From assembly GCF_001718835.1 (NCBI RefSeq), contig NZ_CP013443.1, positions 2,852,001 to 2,916,000 of the forward strand: a stretch of 64,000 nucleotides of DNA, given 5' to 3'. Below are positions 8,594-17,030 of this stretch, in pieces; position 1 is the first letter of the stretch, and each line of letters starts with the position of its first letter. This DNA comes from Burkholderia cepacia. GTDB taxonomy: Bacteria; Pseudomonadota; Gammaproteobacteria; Burkholderiales; Burkholderiaceae. The notes beneath the pieces are model-generated. The model saw only the letters and a list, made by a program, of their open reading frames with translations, made no database searches and was not told the origin of the DNA. Both the position numbers and the translations under genes were made by a program.

Positions 8594-9084
8594 GCGTCGC
8601 GATTCGTATCGCGGCGATCGGTGCGCTGTGCGCGGCGGCGGCCACGCTGTCGGGCTGCGGGTCGGTCGGCGCGGCGAGCGGCGCGCTGGCCGGCGCGGCG
8701 ACGGGCCTCGTCACCGCGAACCCGGCGGTCGGCGTCGGTGTCGGGATCGCCGTGCAGGCCGCGACCGACGAAGCCGTGAACCGCACGATGAAGCAGCTCC
8801 ATCAGAATCAGCAGGATGCAATCGCGAAGACGGCCGGCAGTCTCGCCGTCGGCGAAGTGAAGCCGTGGAAGGTGAAGAACACGCTGCCGCTCGAAAACGG
8901 AGAAGGCGAAGTGCGGGTCACACGCGCGTATTCGTCGGCGCTCGCGCTGTGCAAGGAGTTCGCGTTCTCGGTGAAGGACGGCGACAAGGCCGACTGGTAT
9001 TTCGCGAATGCGTGCCAGCAAGGCACGCACTGGAAGTGGGCGTCGGCGGAGCCGGCCGTCGACCGCTGGGGCAACCTGCAGTGA
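8590..9084 (+). CDS. lipoprotein, second of a tandem paralogous pair
   Basis: The 164-residue product has a signal peptide with lipobox TLSGC (about residues 19-23) and a glycine- and alanine-rich stretch. Its soluble domain is shared with the preceding gene: VGEVKPWKVKNTLPLENGEGEVRVTR aligns with VGGVAPWSTHHSFPIEDDEQGRVTVSR, both carry L-C-KE, and both end WKWASAEPA-RWG-LQ. The start ATG overlaps the upstream stop codon by four bases, so the pair is translationally coupled. They probably arose by tandem duplication and may form a hetero-oligomer. No function can be assigned. Confidence 0.8.
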   Translation: MSVAIRIAAIGALCAAAATLSGCGSVGAASGALAGAATGLVTANPAVGVGVGIAVQAATDEAVNRTMKQLHQNQQDAIAKTAGSLAVGEVKPWKVKNTLPLENGEGEVRVTRAYSSALALCKEFAFSVKDGDKADWYFANACQQGTHWKWASAEPAVDRWGNLQ

Positions 9085-9146
9085 CGAGCCGTGCCGCGTG
9101 ACGCGCGGTGCCCGCTGCTGCCGGGCCGGGCGGCCCGGCGCGCCGG

Positions 9147-10484
9147 TCAGGACTCGACGTCCTCGAGACTGAAGATCTCCGTCTGGTCGTTGTACGAGAA
9201 GATCTCGCCGTAACGGCCCCAGTCGATCACCGCGTCGAGCGTTTCCTCGGCGGCTCCGTCGGACAGGAAATCCTCCAGCTCCTGCTCGAAGCGCACGCGC
9301 GGCGCGCGATGGCCCGGACGCTCGTTCAGCACCTTCTTGATCCGCGCGGCCAGCGGCACGTGCTTCAGCAGGTGGTCCGCGAACATCAGCTTGCGCTCCT
9401 GCGTGCCGAATTCCGCGAACACGCGCCCCGGCGGCGTCAGGAACACGTCCCCTTCCCGCACGTCCGCGAAGCCGAGGTATTGCAGCACTTCGGCGATCGG
9501 GAACAGGTCGTCGACCTCGAGGTGCAGCGTACGCGCGATTTCCGGCATGTCCGCGCGGCCGTGGTACGGCGCCATCGCGAGCGTCTCGATCAGGCCGGCC
9601 ATCAGGTTGGTCGACACCTGCGGCAGCCAGCTGCCGAGCTCCAGCCCCTTCTTCGTCGCTTCGCCGGTCTGGCGTGCGGTCATCTTCGCGTAGATGTCGT
9701 CGACGAGCTTGCGGAACGCCGGGTCGAGCCGGTTGCGCGGATGCTTGAACGGCACCTTGATCTCGGCGATCACGCGGCCCGGGTTCGACGACAGCACCAG
9801 GATCCGGTCGCACATGAACACCGCTTCCTCGATGTTGTGCGTGACGATCAGCACCGACTTGATCGGCATGCGGCCCTGCGTCCACAGGTCGAGCAGGTCG
9901 GTACGCAGCGTCTCCGCGGTCAGCACATCGAGCGCGGAGAACGGCTCGTCCATCAGCAGGATCGTCGGATCGACGACGAGCGCGCGTGCAAAGCCCACAC
10001 GCTGGCGCATGCCGCCCGACAGCTCGCGCGGGTACGCGTTCTCGAAGCCGTCGAGGCCGATCAGGTCGATCGCGGCGAGCGCACGCTCGCGCCGCTCGCG
10101 CGCGCCGACGCCGAGCGCTTCCAGCCCGGCTTCCACGTTCTGCAGCACGGTGAGCCACGGGAACAGCGCGAAGGTCTGGAACACCATCGCGACGCCTTCG
10201 GCCGGGCCGCGCAGCGGCTTGCCGAGGTAGGTCACCTCGCCGCCGGTCGGCTCGATCAGCCCGGCGATGATGCGCAGCAGCGTCGACTTGCCCGAGCCGG
10301 AGCGGCCGAGCAGGCCGACGATCTCGCCTTCGCGCAGCGACAGGTTCGCGTCGTCGAGCACGAGCAGCTCGCCCTGCGTCTTGTTGAAACCGCGACAGAC
10401 GTGATCGACGCGCAGGATTTCCTCGCCGAGGCGCGGCGGCTGGTTCGTCTGGACGGGGGCGTTTACAGCATTCGGATTTTGCAT
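9147..10484 (-). CDS. ABC transporter ATPase, nitrate/sulfonate type with C-terminal AAA-associated domain
   Basis: The 445-residue protein is an ABC ATPase: Walker A GRSGSGKST, Q-loop VFQTFALFPWL, signature LSGGMRQRVGFA, Walker B ILLMDEP and the H-loop VTHNIEEAV. It is followed by about 170 extra residues that match the AAA-associated C-terminal domain found in one branch of NitT/TauT-like transporters. Such subunits power uptake of small anions or aliphatic sulfonates, but the substrate here is unknown. The gene starts 22 bases after the permease stop codon, so the two form an operon. No periplasmic binding protein gene is adjacent. Confidence 0.92.
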   Translation of the reverse strand: MQNPNAVNAPVQTNQPPRLGEEILRVDHVCRGFNKTQGELLVLDDANLSLREGEIVGLLGRSGSGKSTLLRIIAGLIEPTGGEVTYLGKPLRGPAEGVAMVFQTFALFPWLTVLQNVEAGLEALGVGARERRERALAAIDLIGLDGFENAYPRELSGGMRQRVGFARALVVDPTILLMDEPFSALDVLTAETLRTDLLDLWTQGRMPIKSVLIVTHNIEEAVFMCDRILVLSSNPGRVIAEIKVPFKHPRNRLDPAFRKLVDDIYAKMTARQTGEATKKGLELGSWLPQVSTNLMAGLIETLAMAPYHGRADMPEIARTLHLEVDDLFPIAEVLQYLGFADVREGDVFLTPPGRVFAEFGTQERKLMFADHLLKHVPLAARIKKVLNERPGHRAPRVRFEQELEDFLSDGAAEETLDAVIDWGRYGEIFSYNDQTEIFSLEDVES

Positions 10485-10506
10485 CGCGTTTCGCTCTCAA
10501 TCGGTC

Positions 10507-12264
10507 TCAGTCGAGCCGCAGCTTCGCTTCGGCGAAGGCATACAGCGGACGCCACAACAGGCGGTTGAACAGGGTAACGAACAGGGACATCACGGCGATG
10601 CCCAGGATGATCTTCGGAAAATCGCCGGCGGCGGTGGTCTGCGCGATATAGGCACCGAGGCCGTGCGCCTCGATCCTGGTACTGCCCCACTGCACGGCTT
10701 CCGACACGATGCTCGCGTTCCACGCGCCGCCCGATGCGGTGATCGCGCCGGTCACGTAGTACGGGAAGATGCCGGGCAGGATCGCCTGCCGCCACCACTG
10801 CCAGCCGCGGATGCGGAAGTTCGTCGCCGCTTCGCGATAGTCGTTCGGGTAGGACGTCGCACCGGCGATCACGTTGAACAGGATATACCACTGCGTGCCG
10901 AGCACGATCAGCGGCGACAGCCAGATATCGGCGTTCAGGTGGAAGCGCGCGATCACGATCACGAACGCCGGGAACAGCAGGTTCGCCGGGAACGCCGCGA
11001 GGAACTGCGCGAGCGGCTGCATCTTCTCGGCAAGCGCCGGGCGCAGCCCGATCCACACGCCGATCGGCACCCAGATCACCGACGCGATCGCGATCAGCAC
11101 GAGCACGCGCAGCAGCGTGACGAGCCCGAGCATGACCACGTGGCCGACCTCGGCCATCGTCACGCCGGTCGCCACGAAGCTGACGACGCGCCACACGACG
11201 TAGGCCGTGCCGAGCAGCACGAGGAGCGCCCACGCGATGTCGGCGGCGAACGACGCCTTCTTCTCGACTTTCGGCAGCGTGAAACGCATCGCGCCCGACA
11301 GCGGCAGGCGCAGCGGAATCCGCGCGGCCTTCGCGAAGAGCCAGCCGGCCGGCACGAGCAGCTGATGGATCAGGCGCGTGCGGCGCACGAGGTCGAGCAG
11401 CCACGATTCGGGCGCGTTGCCGGAACTCGTGGTTTCCATCCGGAACTTGTCGGCCCACGCGACGAGCGGGCGGAACAGGAACTGGTCATAGGCGAGGATC
11501 ACGACGGTCATCGCGAGGATCACCCAGCCGATCGCGCCGAGGTTCTTGTCCGAGATCGCCTGCGCGAGATACGCGCCGATGCCCGGCAGCGTGATCGTCT
11601 GGTTGCCGACGGTGATCGCCTCCGACGCGACGACGAAGAACCAGCCGCCCGACATCGACATCATCATGTTCCAGATCAGGCCCGGCATCGAGAACGGCAC
11701 CTCGAGCTTCCAGAAGCGCTGCCACGACGTCAGGTGGAAGCCGCGCGACACTTCGTCCAGGTCGCGCGGCACCGTGCGCAGCGACTGGTAGAAGCTGAAC
11801 GTCATGTTCCACGCCTGGCTCGTGAAGATCGCGAAGATCGCGGCCAGCTCGGCGCCGAGCACGCGGCTCGGGAACAGCGCGAGGAAGAACGTGACCGTAA
11901 ACGAGATGTAGCCGAGCACCGGCACCGACTGCAGGATGTCGAGGATCGGGATCAGCACCATGCCCGCGCGGCGGCTCTTCGCGGCGAGCGTGCCGTAGAC
12001 GAGGGTGAACGCGAGCGATGCGACCATCGCGGCGAGCATGCGCAGCGTGGTGCGCAACGCGTATTCGGGCAGGTTCGACGGATCGAGCGAGATCTTCTGC
12101 GTCTGCAGGGTGGCGATCGGCGCCATCGTTTCATGGAAACCGACGACCGCCATCGCGATCAGGCAGATGATCAGCGGAAACGCGATGAAATCCCACCGGT
12201 TCGGCAGAACGCGCCACGCGGACGCGTTGGCGGTCCGGTTCGGATTGACGAATCCGACGTCCAT
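10507..12264 (-). CDS. ABC transporter permease with two fused transmembrane domains
   Basis: At 585 residues this permease is twice the usual length. It contains two BPD_transp_1-type domains in tandem: an N-terminal half (about residues 25-265) with the EAA-like loop VSRGFHLTSWQRFWKLEVPF, and a C-terminal half (about residues 345-580) with REAATNFRIRGWQWWRQAIL. The protein can therefore form the whole membrane pore alone, and it pairs with the downstream ATPase. The start at 12264 is preceded by GGGAGGG. The natural substrate cannot be read from the sequence. Double-domain permeases of this branch are often encoded without a binding protein beside them. Confidence 0.9.
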   Translation of the reverse strand: MDVGFVNPNRTANASAWRVLPNRWDFIAFPLIICLIAMAVVGFHETMAPIATLQTQKISLDPSNLPEYALRTTLRMLAAMVASLAFTLVYGTLAAKSRRAGMVLIPILDILQSVPVLGYISFTVTFFLALFPSRVLGAELAAIFAIFTSQAWNMTFSFYQSLRTVPRDLDEVSRGFHLTSWQRFWKLEVPFSMPGLIWNMMMSMSGGWFFVVASEAITVGNQTITLPGIGAYLAQAISDKNLGAIGWVILAMTVVILAYDQFLFRPLVAWADKFRMETTSSGNAPESWLLDLVRRTRLIHQLLVPAGWLFAKAARIPLRLPLSGAMRFTLPKVEKKASFAADIAWALLVLLGTAYVVWRVVSFVATGVTMAEVGHVVMLGLVTLLRVLVLIAIASVIWVPIGVWIGLRPALAEKMQPLAQFLAAFPANLLFPAFVIVIARFHLNADIWLSPLIVLGTQWYILFNVIAGATSYPNDYREAATNFRIRGWQWWRQAILPGIFPYYVTGAITASGGAWNASIVSEAVQWGSTRIEAHGLGAYIAQTTAAGDFPKIILGIAVMSLFVTLFNRLLWRPLYAFAEAKLRLD

Positions 12265-12741
12265 CAGGCGCCCTCCCCGGTAAGGCCGAACGAAGCCGGC
12301 AGTCGATGTTGATTCATGGCAAAGCGCACGGGTGCGGTAATTCGTTTTGACTCACGATGCAAGGCAGGCGCAATGCGTCGCATCCGTGCCGACGGCATCA
12401 GCTCGCGAATTTCCGGCCGAGTCGATCCGCAAACGGCACGACACTACACCAACCTGTATTTCAGGTACAACCGTCCGGATCGAAACGGTGGAATCCGCCG
12501 CAGCGCGGGCGAATCGGCCCGGAACGGGCCGGCGGCTGACGGATCGGCGCGGGACGCAGCGGCGCGCAACGCGCCGGCCGGCACGCAGGCCCGAATTATG
12601 CCGTGATCCGGCCCGGCCGGGAACCCGCCCGCCGCGCGCGGCGGGCAAAACCGTGCGTCCCGTCAGGAGCCGGACACGGCGAAGCAGGTATGATCGGGGC
12701 TGGCCCCCACGGGGATCGATCGACGAGCGGGAGGAAAGGGA
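12265..12741. other. intergenic region with a 20-bp perfect palindrome
   Basis: No gene is convincing in these 477 bases. It should contain the promoter of the leftward ABC operon and that of the rightward small gene. A perfect self-complementary sequence of C/G runs lies at 12627-12646. It has no T tract on either side, so it is not an obvious terminator. Confidence 0.4.
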
Positions 12742-13008
12742 ATGGCAGGAAATTTGGTGATCGTCTGCCGCGATCAGGATGCCGACGCGTTCTACGAATT
12801 GATGCAGGAGTACGGGTCGTTCCAGACGCGGCTGTCGTCGACGGCATGGTACCTGAACATGAACGTCGTGCCTGAATCGCTGCAGGAGGAAATCCTGGAG
12901 CGCCTCGGCCGGTATACGACCGTCTACATCTTCGAGGCCACCAGCGTGACCTACAACACCATCGACAGCAACGCGGCCGAGACGCTCGGCACGCTGTTCG
13001 GCGAATGA
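12742..13008 (+). CDS. small protein of unknown function, possible Cas2/SinR-like fold
   Basis: This 88-residue cytoplasmic protein has an excellent ribosome binding site (GGGAGGAAAGGG). It begins with a hydrophobic strand (NLVIVCRD), then a helix (ADAFYELMQEYG), a segment with STAWYLNMN, a second helix (PESLQEEILERLG) and a second strand (YTTVYIFEAT). That order of strand-helix-strand-helix-strand and the position of the tryptophan resemble the small ferredoxin-fold proteins related to Cas2 and SinR. The resemblance is by eye only. No catalytic residue is conserved clearly. It is not next to a CRISPR array or restriction genes. Confidence 0.65.
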   Translation: MAGNLVIVCRDQDADAFYELMQEYGSFQTRLSSTAWYLNMNVVPESLQEEILERLGRYTTVYIFEATSVTYNTIDSNAAETLGTLFGE

Positions 13009-13051
13009 CGCAGCGCGCGGCGTCCGGCCAGGCCGGCGCCGCGCGCTGCGC

Positions 13052-14368
13052 TCATGCGGCCTGTGCGTGGGGTTCGTCCTTCGGCACGACCTCGAACGGG
13101 AACGTCATCGCGACGCGCAGGCCGCCTTCGGGGCGGTTGCCGATGTCGCACGCCCCGCCCAGCCTGAGTACGAGCCGTTCGACGATCGCGAGCCCGAGCC
13201 CGCTGTGGCCGTTCCCGCCGCGTGCGGGATCGAGCCGCACGAACGGCCGCGTCGCCGCCGCGAGGTCGCGCGGGGCGATCCCGCCGCCGCTGTCGCTGAC
13301 CGACAGCACGTAGCCGGCGGGCGTGCGTGCCGTTTCGACGAGCACGGGCGGCGCACCGTACGCATGCGCGTTGTCCAGCAGGTTCGACAGGATCCGGTCG
13401 AGCGTCGCCGTCGGCAGGCGGAAGCCCGGATCGGCATCGAGCCGGGTCTGGACCGCCGGAGCGTTCGGCGCGACCGCGCGATAGCTGCGTGCGATCCGCT
13501 CGCACGCCTGATCGACCGGCACCGGCTCGCTGCGATCGGACCCGCCGTGCGCAAACACCAGAAACTGGTCGACGATGTGCGACATCGAATCGACGTCGCG
13601 CACGACGCCGTCGCGCAGCCGGACGTCGTCCATCATTTCCGCCCGCAGCCGCATCCGCGCAAGCGGCGTGCGCAGGTCGTGCGCCACGCCCGCCAGCATC
13701 ACCGCCCGGTCGCTCTCGGCCTGCGACACCTGTTCCACCATCTGGTTGAAGCCATGCGTGAGCTGGCGCAGCTCGCGCGGGCCGCGTTCGCGCAACGGCG
13801 GCACCGGCTGGCCGCGGCCGAAGCGCGCGACCGCACGCGCAAGCGAACGCAACGGCTGCTGCAGCTGCCAGGCTGCGAACAGCGCGGCAATCACGCCGGC
13901 CGAAAAGATCGTGCCGAGCCACAGCAGCATCCGGTCGAGCGAGCGCGGCGGCCGCAGCGGCTGCACCGGCACCACGATCCAGTTGCGGTCGGTCGGCTCC
14001 TTTACCCACAGCACGGGCGGATGGCCGGGCGCGCCGACCTCGACGCGCGTGCCGGGCGGCATCCGCTCGCTCACGTCGTCGCGGAACCGCCTGAGCGCCG
14101 CCGGCAGGTTCGACGGATCGCCGTTCGGCACGTCGGCGCTGTCCGGCGCCACGAGCCGCACACGCGACGGCAGCGGCTGGTCGGGCGTGCGCTCGACGTG
14201 CTGGCGCACCGCGTCGACCAGGAACGCGGCCTCTTCGACCGCATAGCGCGTCTGCATCTGGCTGCGCTCGAGGCGCATCGCGAAAAACCACGCGAAGTGC
14301 GACAGGAGCAGGACACCGACGACGAGCAGCGCCAGCCGCCCGAACAGTGAATCAATGGGCTTGCGCAT
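13052..14368 (-). CDS. sensor histidine kinase, EnvZ-like
   Basis: The 438-residue kinase has an N-terminal transmembrane helix (about residues 11-31) and a periplasmic sensor of roughly 120 residues. A second helix (about 148-168), a HAMP linker, the DHp box VAHDLRTPLARMRLRAEMM with the phospho-accepting histidine, and an ATPase domain with NLLDNAHAYG, SDSGGGI and GLGLAIVERL follow. The gene overlaps the upstream response regulator by 17 bases, so the two form one operon. Together they should sense an envelope or osmotic signal. The Spy-like gene on the other side of the shared promoter is a plausible target. Start 14368 is the ATG that opens the first membrane helix. Confidence 0.93.
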   Translation of the reverse strand: MRKPIDSLFGRLALLVVGVLLLSHFAWFFAMRLERSQMQTRYAVEEAAFLVDAVRQHVERTPDQPLPSRVRLVAPDSADVPNGDPSNLPAALRRFRDDVSERMPPGTRVEVGAPGHPPVLWVKEPTDRNWIVVPVQPLRPPRSLDRMLLWLGTIFSAGVIAALFAAWQLQQPLRSLARAVARFGRGQPVPPLRERGPRELRQLTHGFNQMVEQVSQAESDRAVMLAGVAHDLRTPLARMRLRAEMMDDVRLRDGVVRDVDSMSHIVDQFLVFAHGGSDRSEPVPVDQACERIARSYRAVAPNAPAVQTRLDADPGFRLPTATLDRILSNLLDNAHAYGAPPVLVETARTPAGYVLSVSDSGGGIAPRDLAAATRPFVRLDPARGGNGHSGLGLAIVERLVLRLGGACDIGNRPEGGLRVAMTFPFEVVPKDEPHAQAA

Positions 14369-15077
14369 GGGCCTCGCCGTCGGGCACGAACACGTAGCCG
14401 CGCCCGCGCACCGTCTGGATGAAGCGCGGCGTCGACGGATCCGTTTCGAGAATGCGGCGCAGGCGCCACACCTGGACGTCGATGCCGCGGTCGGTACCGT
14501 CGTACTCGGGCCCGTGCAGCAGCTCGAGCAGCCGCTCGCGCGTGAGCGTGCGCAGCGCATGGTTCACGAAGATCTTAAGCAGCGCGAATTCGCTGCTCGA
14601 CAGCGTGGCCGGCTTGCCGTCGACCGACAGCGTACGCGCCTGGAAGTCGAGCACGAAGCGGCCGAATCCGAACGGCTCGCGCTGCTCGGGCGCCGCCGCC
14701 GACGGCGTCGCGCGGCGGCGGCGCAGCACGGCCTGCACGCGCGCGAGCAGCTCGCGCGGGTTGAACGGCTTGCCGAGGTAATCGTCCGCGCCGAGCTCGA
14801 GCCCGACGATGCGATCGACGTCGTCCGCCCGCGCGGTCAGCATGATCACGGGGATGTCGTCGCCGGCCGCGCGCAACTGGCGCAGCGCGGTCAGGCCGTC
14901 GACGCCCGGCATCATCAGGTCCAGCACGATCAGGTCGGGCCGCTCGCGCTCGAGGCGCTTCTCGAGCGTCGCCGCGTCGTGCAGCACGGACACTTCCATC
15001 CCCTGGCGCACGAGATAGTCGCGCAGCAGGTCTCGGAGTTCTTGGTCGTCGTCGACGATGAGGATCTGGGTAGTCAT
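14352..15077 (-). CDS. OmpR-family response regulator
   Basis: The 241-residue protein has a receiver domain (acidic pocket VDDD near residues 8-11, phosphorylated Asp in LIVLDLMMPG, conserved Lys in GKPFNPREL) and a C-terminal winged-helix domain ending in VRGRGYVF. The run VDRIVGLELGADDYLGKPFNPRELLAR is very close to E. coli OmpR, which suggests an OmpR/EnvZ-type pair. It transcribes away from the Spy-like gene, and direct and inverted repeats of GGGTTAC lie in the shared promoter region at 15133-15180. The start at 15077 is chosen by alignment to the family. The open frame runs far upstream without coding character. Confidence 0.94.
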   Translation of the reverse strand: MTTQILIVDDDQELRDLLRDYLVRQGMEVSVLHDAATLEKRLERERPDLIVLDLMMPGVDGLTALRQLRAAGDDIPVIMLTARADDVDRIVGLELGADDYLGKPFNPRELLARVQAVLRRRRATPSAAAPEQREPFGFGRFVLDFQARTLSVDGKPATLSSSEFALLKIFVNHALRTLTRERLLELLHGPEYDGTDRGIDVQVWRLRRILETDPSTPRFIQTVRGRGYVFVPDGEAHAQAH

Positions 15078-15132
15078 GGCTCGAAGTTTACCGCGCGAGG
15101 GCGGAGTCAAAGAACGAAACAAAGGGACGAAA

Positions 15133-15180
15133 GGGTTACTGCGGGTTACCGCGCAAGGGAACTGTAATGCGCGGTAACCC
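15133..15180. promoter_or_regulatory. candidate response regulator operator: repeated GGGTTAC
   Basis: GGGTTAC occurs at 15133 and again ten bases later at 15143, giving the direct repeat at one helical turn that OmpR-family regulators favour. The second copy is also the left arm of a 12-bp perfect inverted repeat, GGGTTACCGCGC at 15143-15154 and GCGCGGTAACCC at 15169-15180. The site lies between the divergent response regulator and Spy-like genes. Confidence 0.65.
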
Positions 15181-15300
15181 GGCCACCGCGCCACGTAACA
15201 CCGGCGGGGGCCTGCCTCGCTAACCTGCGTCTTACCGGATGCGGCCCCGCGGTTTCGCCCGCCGCCGCGTCGCCGGACCTTTCGAACAGGAGTTTCTGAA

Positions 15301-15855
15301 ATGTATAAGAAGACTTCCCGCGTGGCCATCGCGGCCGCCACCGTGCTCGCTCTCGCATTCGGCACCGCGCACGCCGCGCCGCCGGCCGACGCGCCGCCGC
15401 CGGGCGGCCCGGGCATGCACCAGATGCACGGCGGGCACGACGGCGGCCCGTTCGGCGTGATCATGAAACTGCACGACCAGCTGAAGCTCAACGCGTCGCA
15501 GGAACAGCAGTGGCAGGCCGCCGTCAACACGATGAAGCAGAACCGTGACGCGATGCGCAAGAGCCACGAGCAGATGCGCGAGCAGTTCAAGGCGCAGCAG
15601 AACCAGCCGATCCTCGACCTGAGCGCGATGCACGCCGCGCGCCAGCAGGCCGAGCAGCAGAACGCGCAACTGCGCGAGCAGACGTCCGCCGCGTGGCTCG
15701 CGTTCTACAACGGCCTGAACGACCAGCAGAAGACCACGGTCAGCACGGCGCTCAAGCAGCAGTTCGCGAAGATGGAACAGCGCCACGAGAAGATGAAGGA
15801 ACGCTGGGAACAGCACCGCCAGGCGGGCAAGGCCGCATCGGCACCGGCGCAGTAA
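15301..15855 (+). CDS. Spy/CpxP-family periplasmic chaperone-like protein
   Basis: The 184-residue protein has a signal peptide (residues 1-25, ending TAHA) and a proline- and glycine-rich linker with several His and Met residues (MHQMHGGHD), which could bind metal. The rest is a long amphipathic helical body rich in Gln, Lys and Arg. The helical part carries two LTxxQ-like elements (LNASQEQQW and LNDQQKTTV), the family signature. Spy and CpxP proteins act in the periplasm as chaperones or stress sensors that modulate two-component kinases. Divergent location from the response regulator-kinase operon supports such a feedback role. The ribosome binding site is AACAGGAG. Confidence 0.9.
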   Translation: MYKKTSRVAIAAATVLALAFGTAHAAPPADAPPPGGPGMHQMHGGHDGGPFGVIMKLHDQLKLNASQEQQWQAAVNTMKQNRDAMRKSHEQMREQFKAQQNQPILDLSAMHAARQQAEQQNAQLREQTSAAWLAFYNGLNDQQKTTVSTALKQQFAKMEQRHEKMKERWEQHRQAGKAASAPAQ

Positions 15856-15949
15856 GCCGGCCGCGCCGCCCTCCCCGGCGCGGCGGCACATTGGAGACGG
15901 GGACGCGGGCGCCCGGCCCGCCCCCCCGTCTCCACCCCGTCCTGCCCGT

Positions 15950-16648
15950 TCAGGCGACGTCGAACAGCAGCACCTCGGCCGCCCGGCCGCTCGCCAGCGT
16001 AACCGACGCCACCCCGCCGATCCGCACGCCGTCGCCGCTCTCCAGCGGCTCGCCATTGACCTCCAGCGCACCGCGCGCGACGTGCACGTATACGCGTCGC
16101 CCAGCCGGCACGTCGTACACCACCGCTTCGCCGCCATCGAACAGCCCCGCATGGATGCTCGCATCCGCGCGCATCGACACCGAGCCGTCGCGCCCGTCCG
16201 GCGCCGCGACGAGCCGCAGCCGCCCGCGCTTCTCGTCCTCGCCGAAGCGTCGTTCCTCGTAGCCCGGCCGGCCGCCCTGCTCCGTCGGCAGCAACCAGAT
16301 CTGCAGCAGATGCAGCGGCCGGTCGCGCGACGCGTTGTACTCGCTGTGCACGATCCCCGTGCCGGCGCTCATCCGCTGCACGTCCCCGGGCCGGATGATC
16401 GACCCGTTGCCGAGGCTGTCGCGATGCGCGAGCGCGCCGTCGAGCACATAGGTGACGATCTCCATGTCGCGGTGCGGATGCATGCCGAAGCCGCGCGTCG
16501 GCGCGATCCGGTCGTCGTTCAGCACGCACAGCGCGCCGAACGGCGGATGTGCGTCGTCGCCAGCGCCACCGATCGGGAAGCTGTGACGGGACACGAGCCA
16601 GCCATGGTTGGCATGACCTCGGTCGGCGGCGCGGCGAATCTGGAACAT
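15950..16648 (-). CDS. pirin-family protein
   Basis: The 232-residue protein has a bicupin fold. The N-terminal cupin holds the likely metal ligands in GFGMHPHRDMEIVTYVLDG (two histidines) and GTGIVHSEYN (His and Glu), as in pirins with quercetinase activity. The C-terminal half is a second cupin without visible ligands. Pirins are cytoplasmic metal-binding proteins, some of which are flavonol dioxygenases or redox-sensitive partners. The substrate is unknown. Start 16648 opens MFQIRRAADRGHAN, where the family usually begins. Several CATGCA words lie 65-115 bases upstream and may be a regulator site. Confidence 0.9.
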   Translation of the reverse strand: MFQIRRAADRGHANHGWLVSRHSFPIGGAGDDAHPPFGALCVLNDDRIAPTRGFGMHPHRDMEIVTYVLDGALAHRDSLGNGSIIRPGDVQRMSAGTGIVHSEYNASRDRPLHLLQIWLLPTEQGGRPGYEERRFGEDEKRGRLRLVAAPDGRDGSVSMRADASIHAGLFDGGEAVVYDVPAGRRVYVHVARGALEVNGEPLESGDGVRIGGVASVTLASGRAAEVLLFDVA

Positions 16649-17030
16649 GGGCGGTCCGTGGGGCGGTGTGTCGGGATGCCGCCAATGTAGGGGCTCACCG
16701 AGCCCGCAACAATCCATGCACGCGCACCGGATCGTTGCATGCACGAACGCAATTCATGCAATGTTCGATGAGACTGCATCGAATGCCGCAACAGCGGCGC
16801 CGATCCGGGCCGCCCGCGTCGCTCGCCGCCAACGGATCCCGCTGGAAGCGTGCTTGTGCGCTGCCCGGGTATCGCGTTCGGGTAAAATACCGCCCTTTTG
16901 GCGCCCGCCTGTCCGGCGGTTGCCGCCGCCAGGCCGCCGAACACGAATTTTGGCTATCTAGAATACGGCGCGGCGCACGGCCCGACAGGCCCGGCGCGCC
17001 GCCACGGAATCTCAGTATTAAAGGATCGAA
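16649..17030. promoter_or_regulatory. divergent promoter region of pirin and amino acid transporter
   Basis: There is no gene in these 382 bases. CATGCA occurs at 16715-16720, 16738-16743 and 16755-16760, the middle copy inside TTGCATGCA. An AT-containing element near 16880-16960 could supply the promoter of the transporter operon, but no clear -35/-10 pair stands out. Confidence 0.4.
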
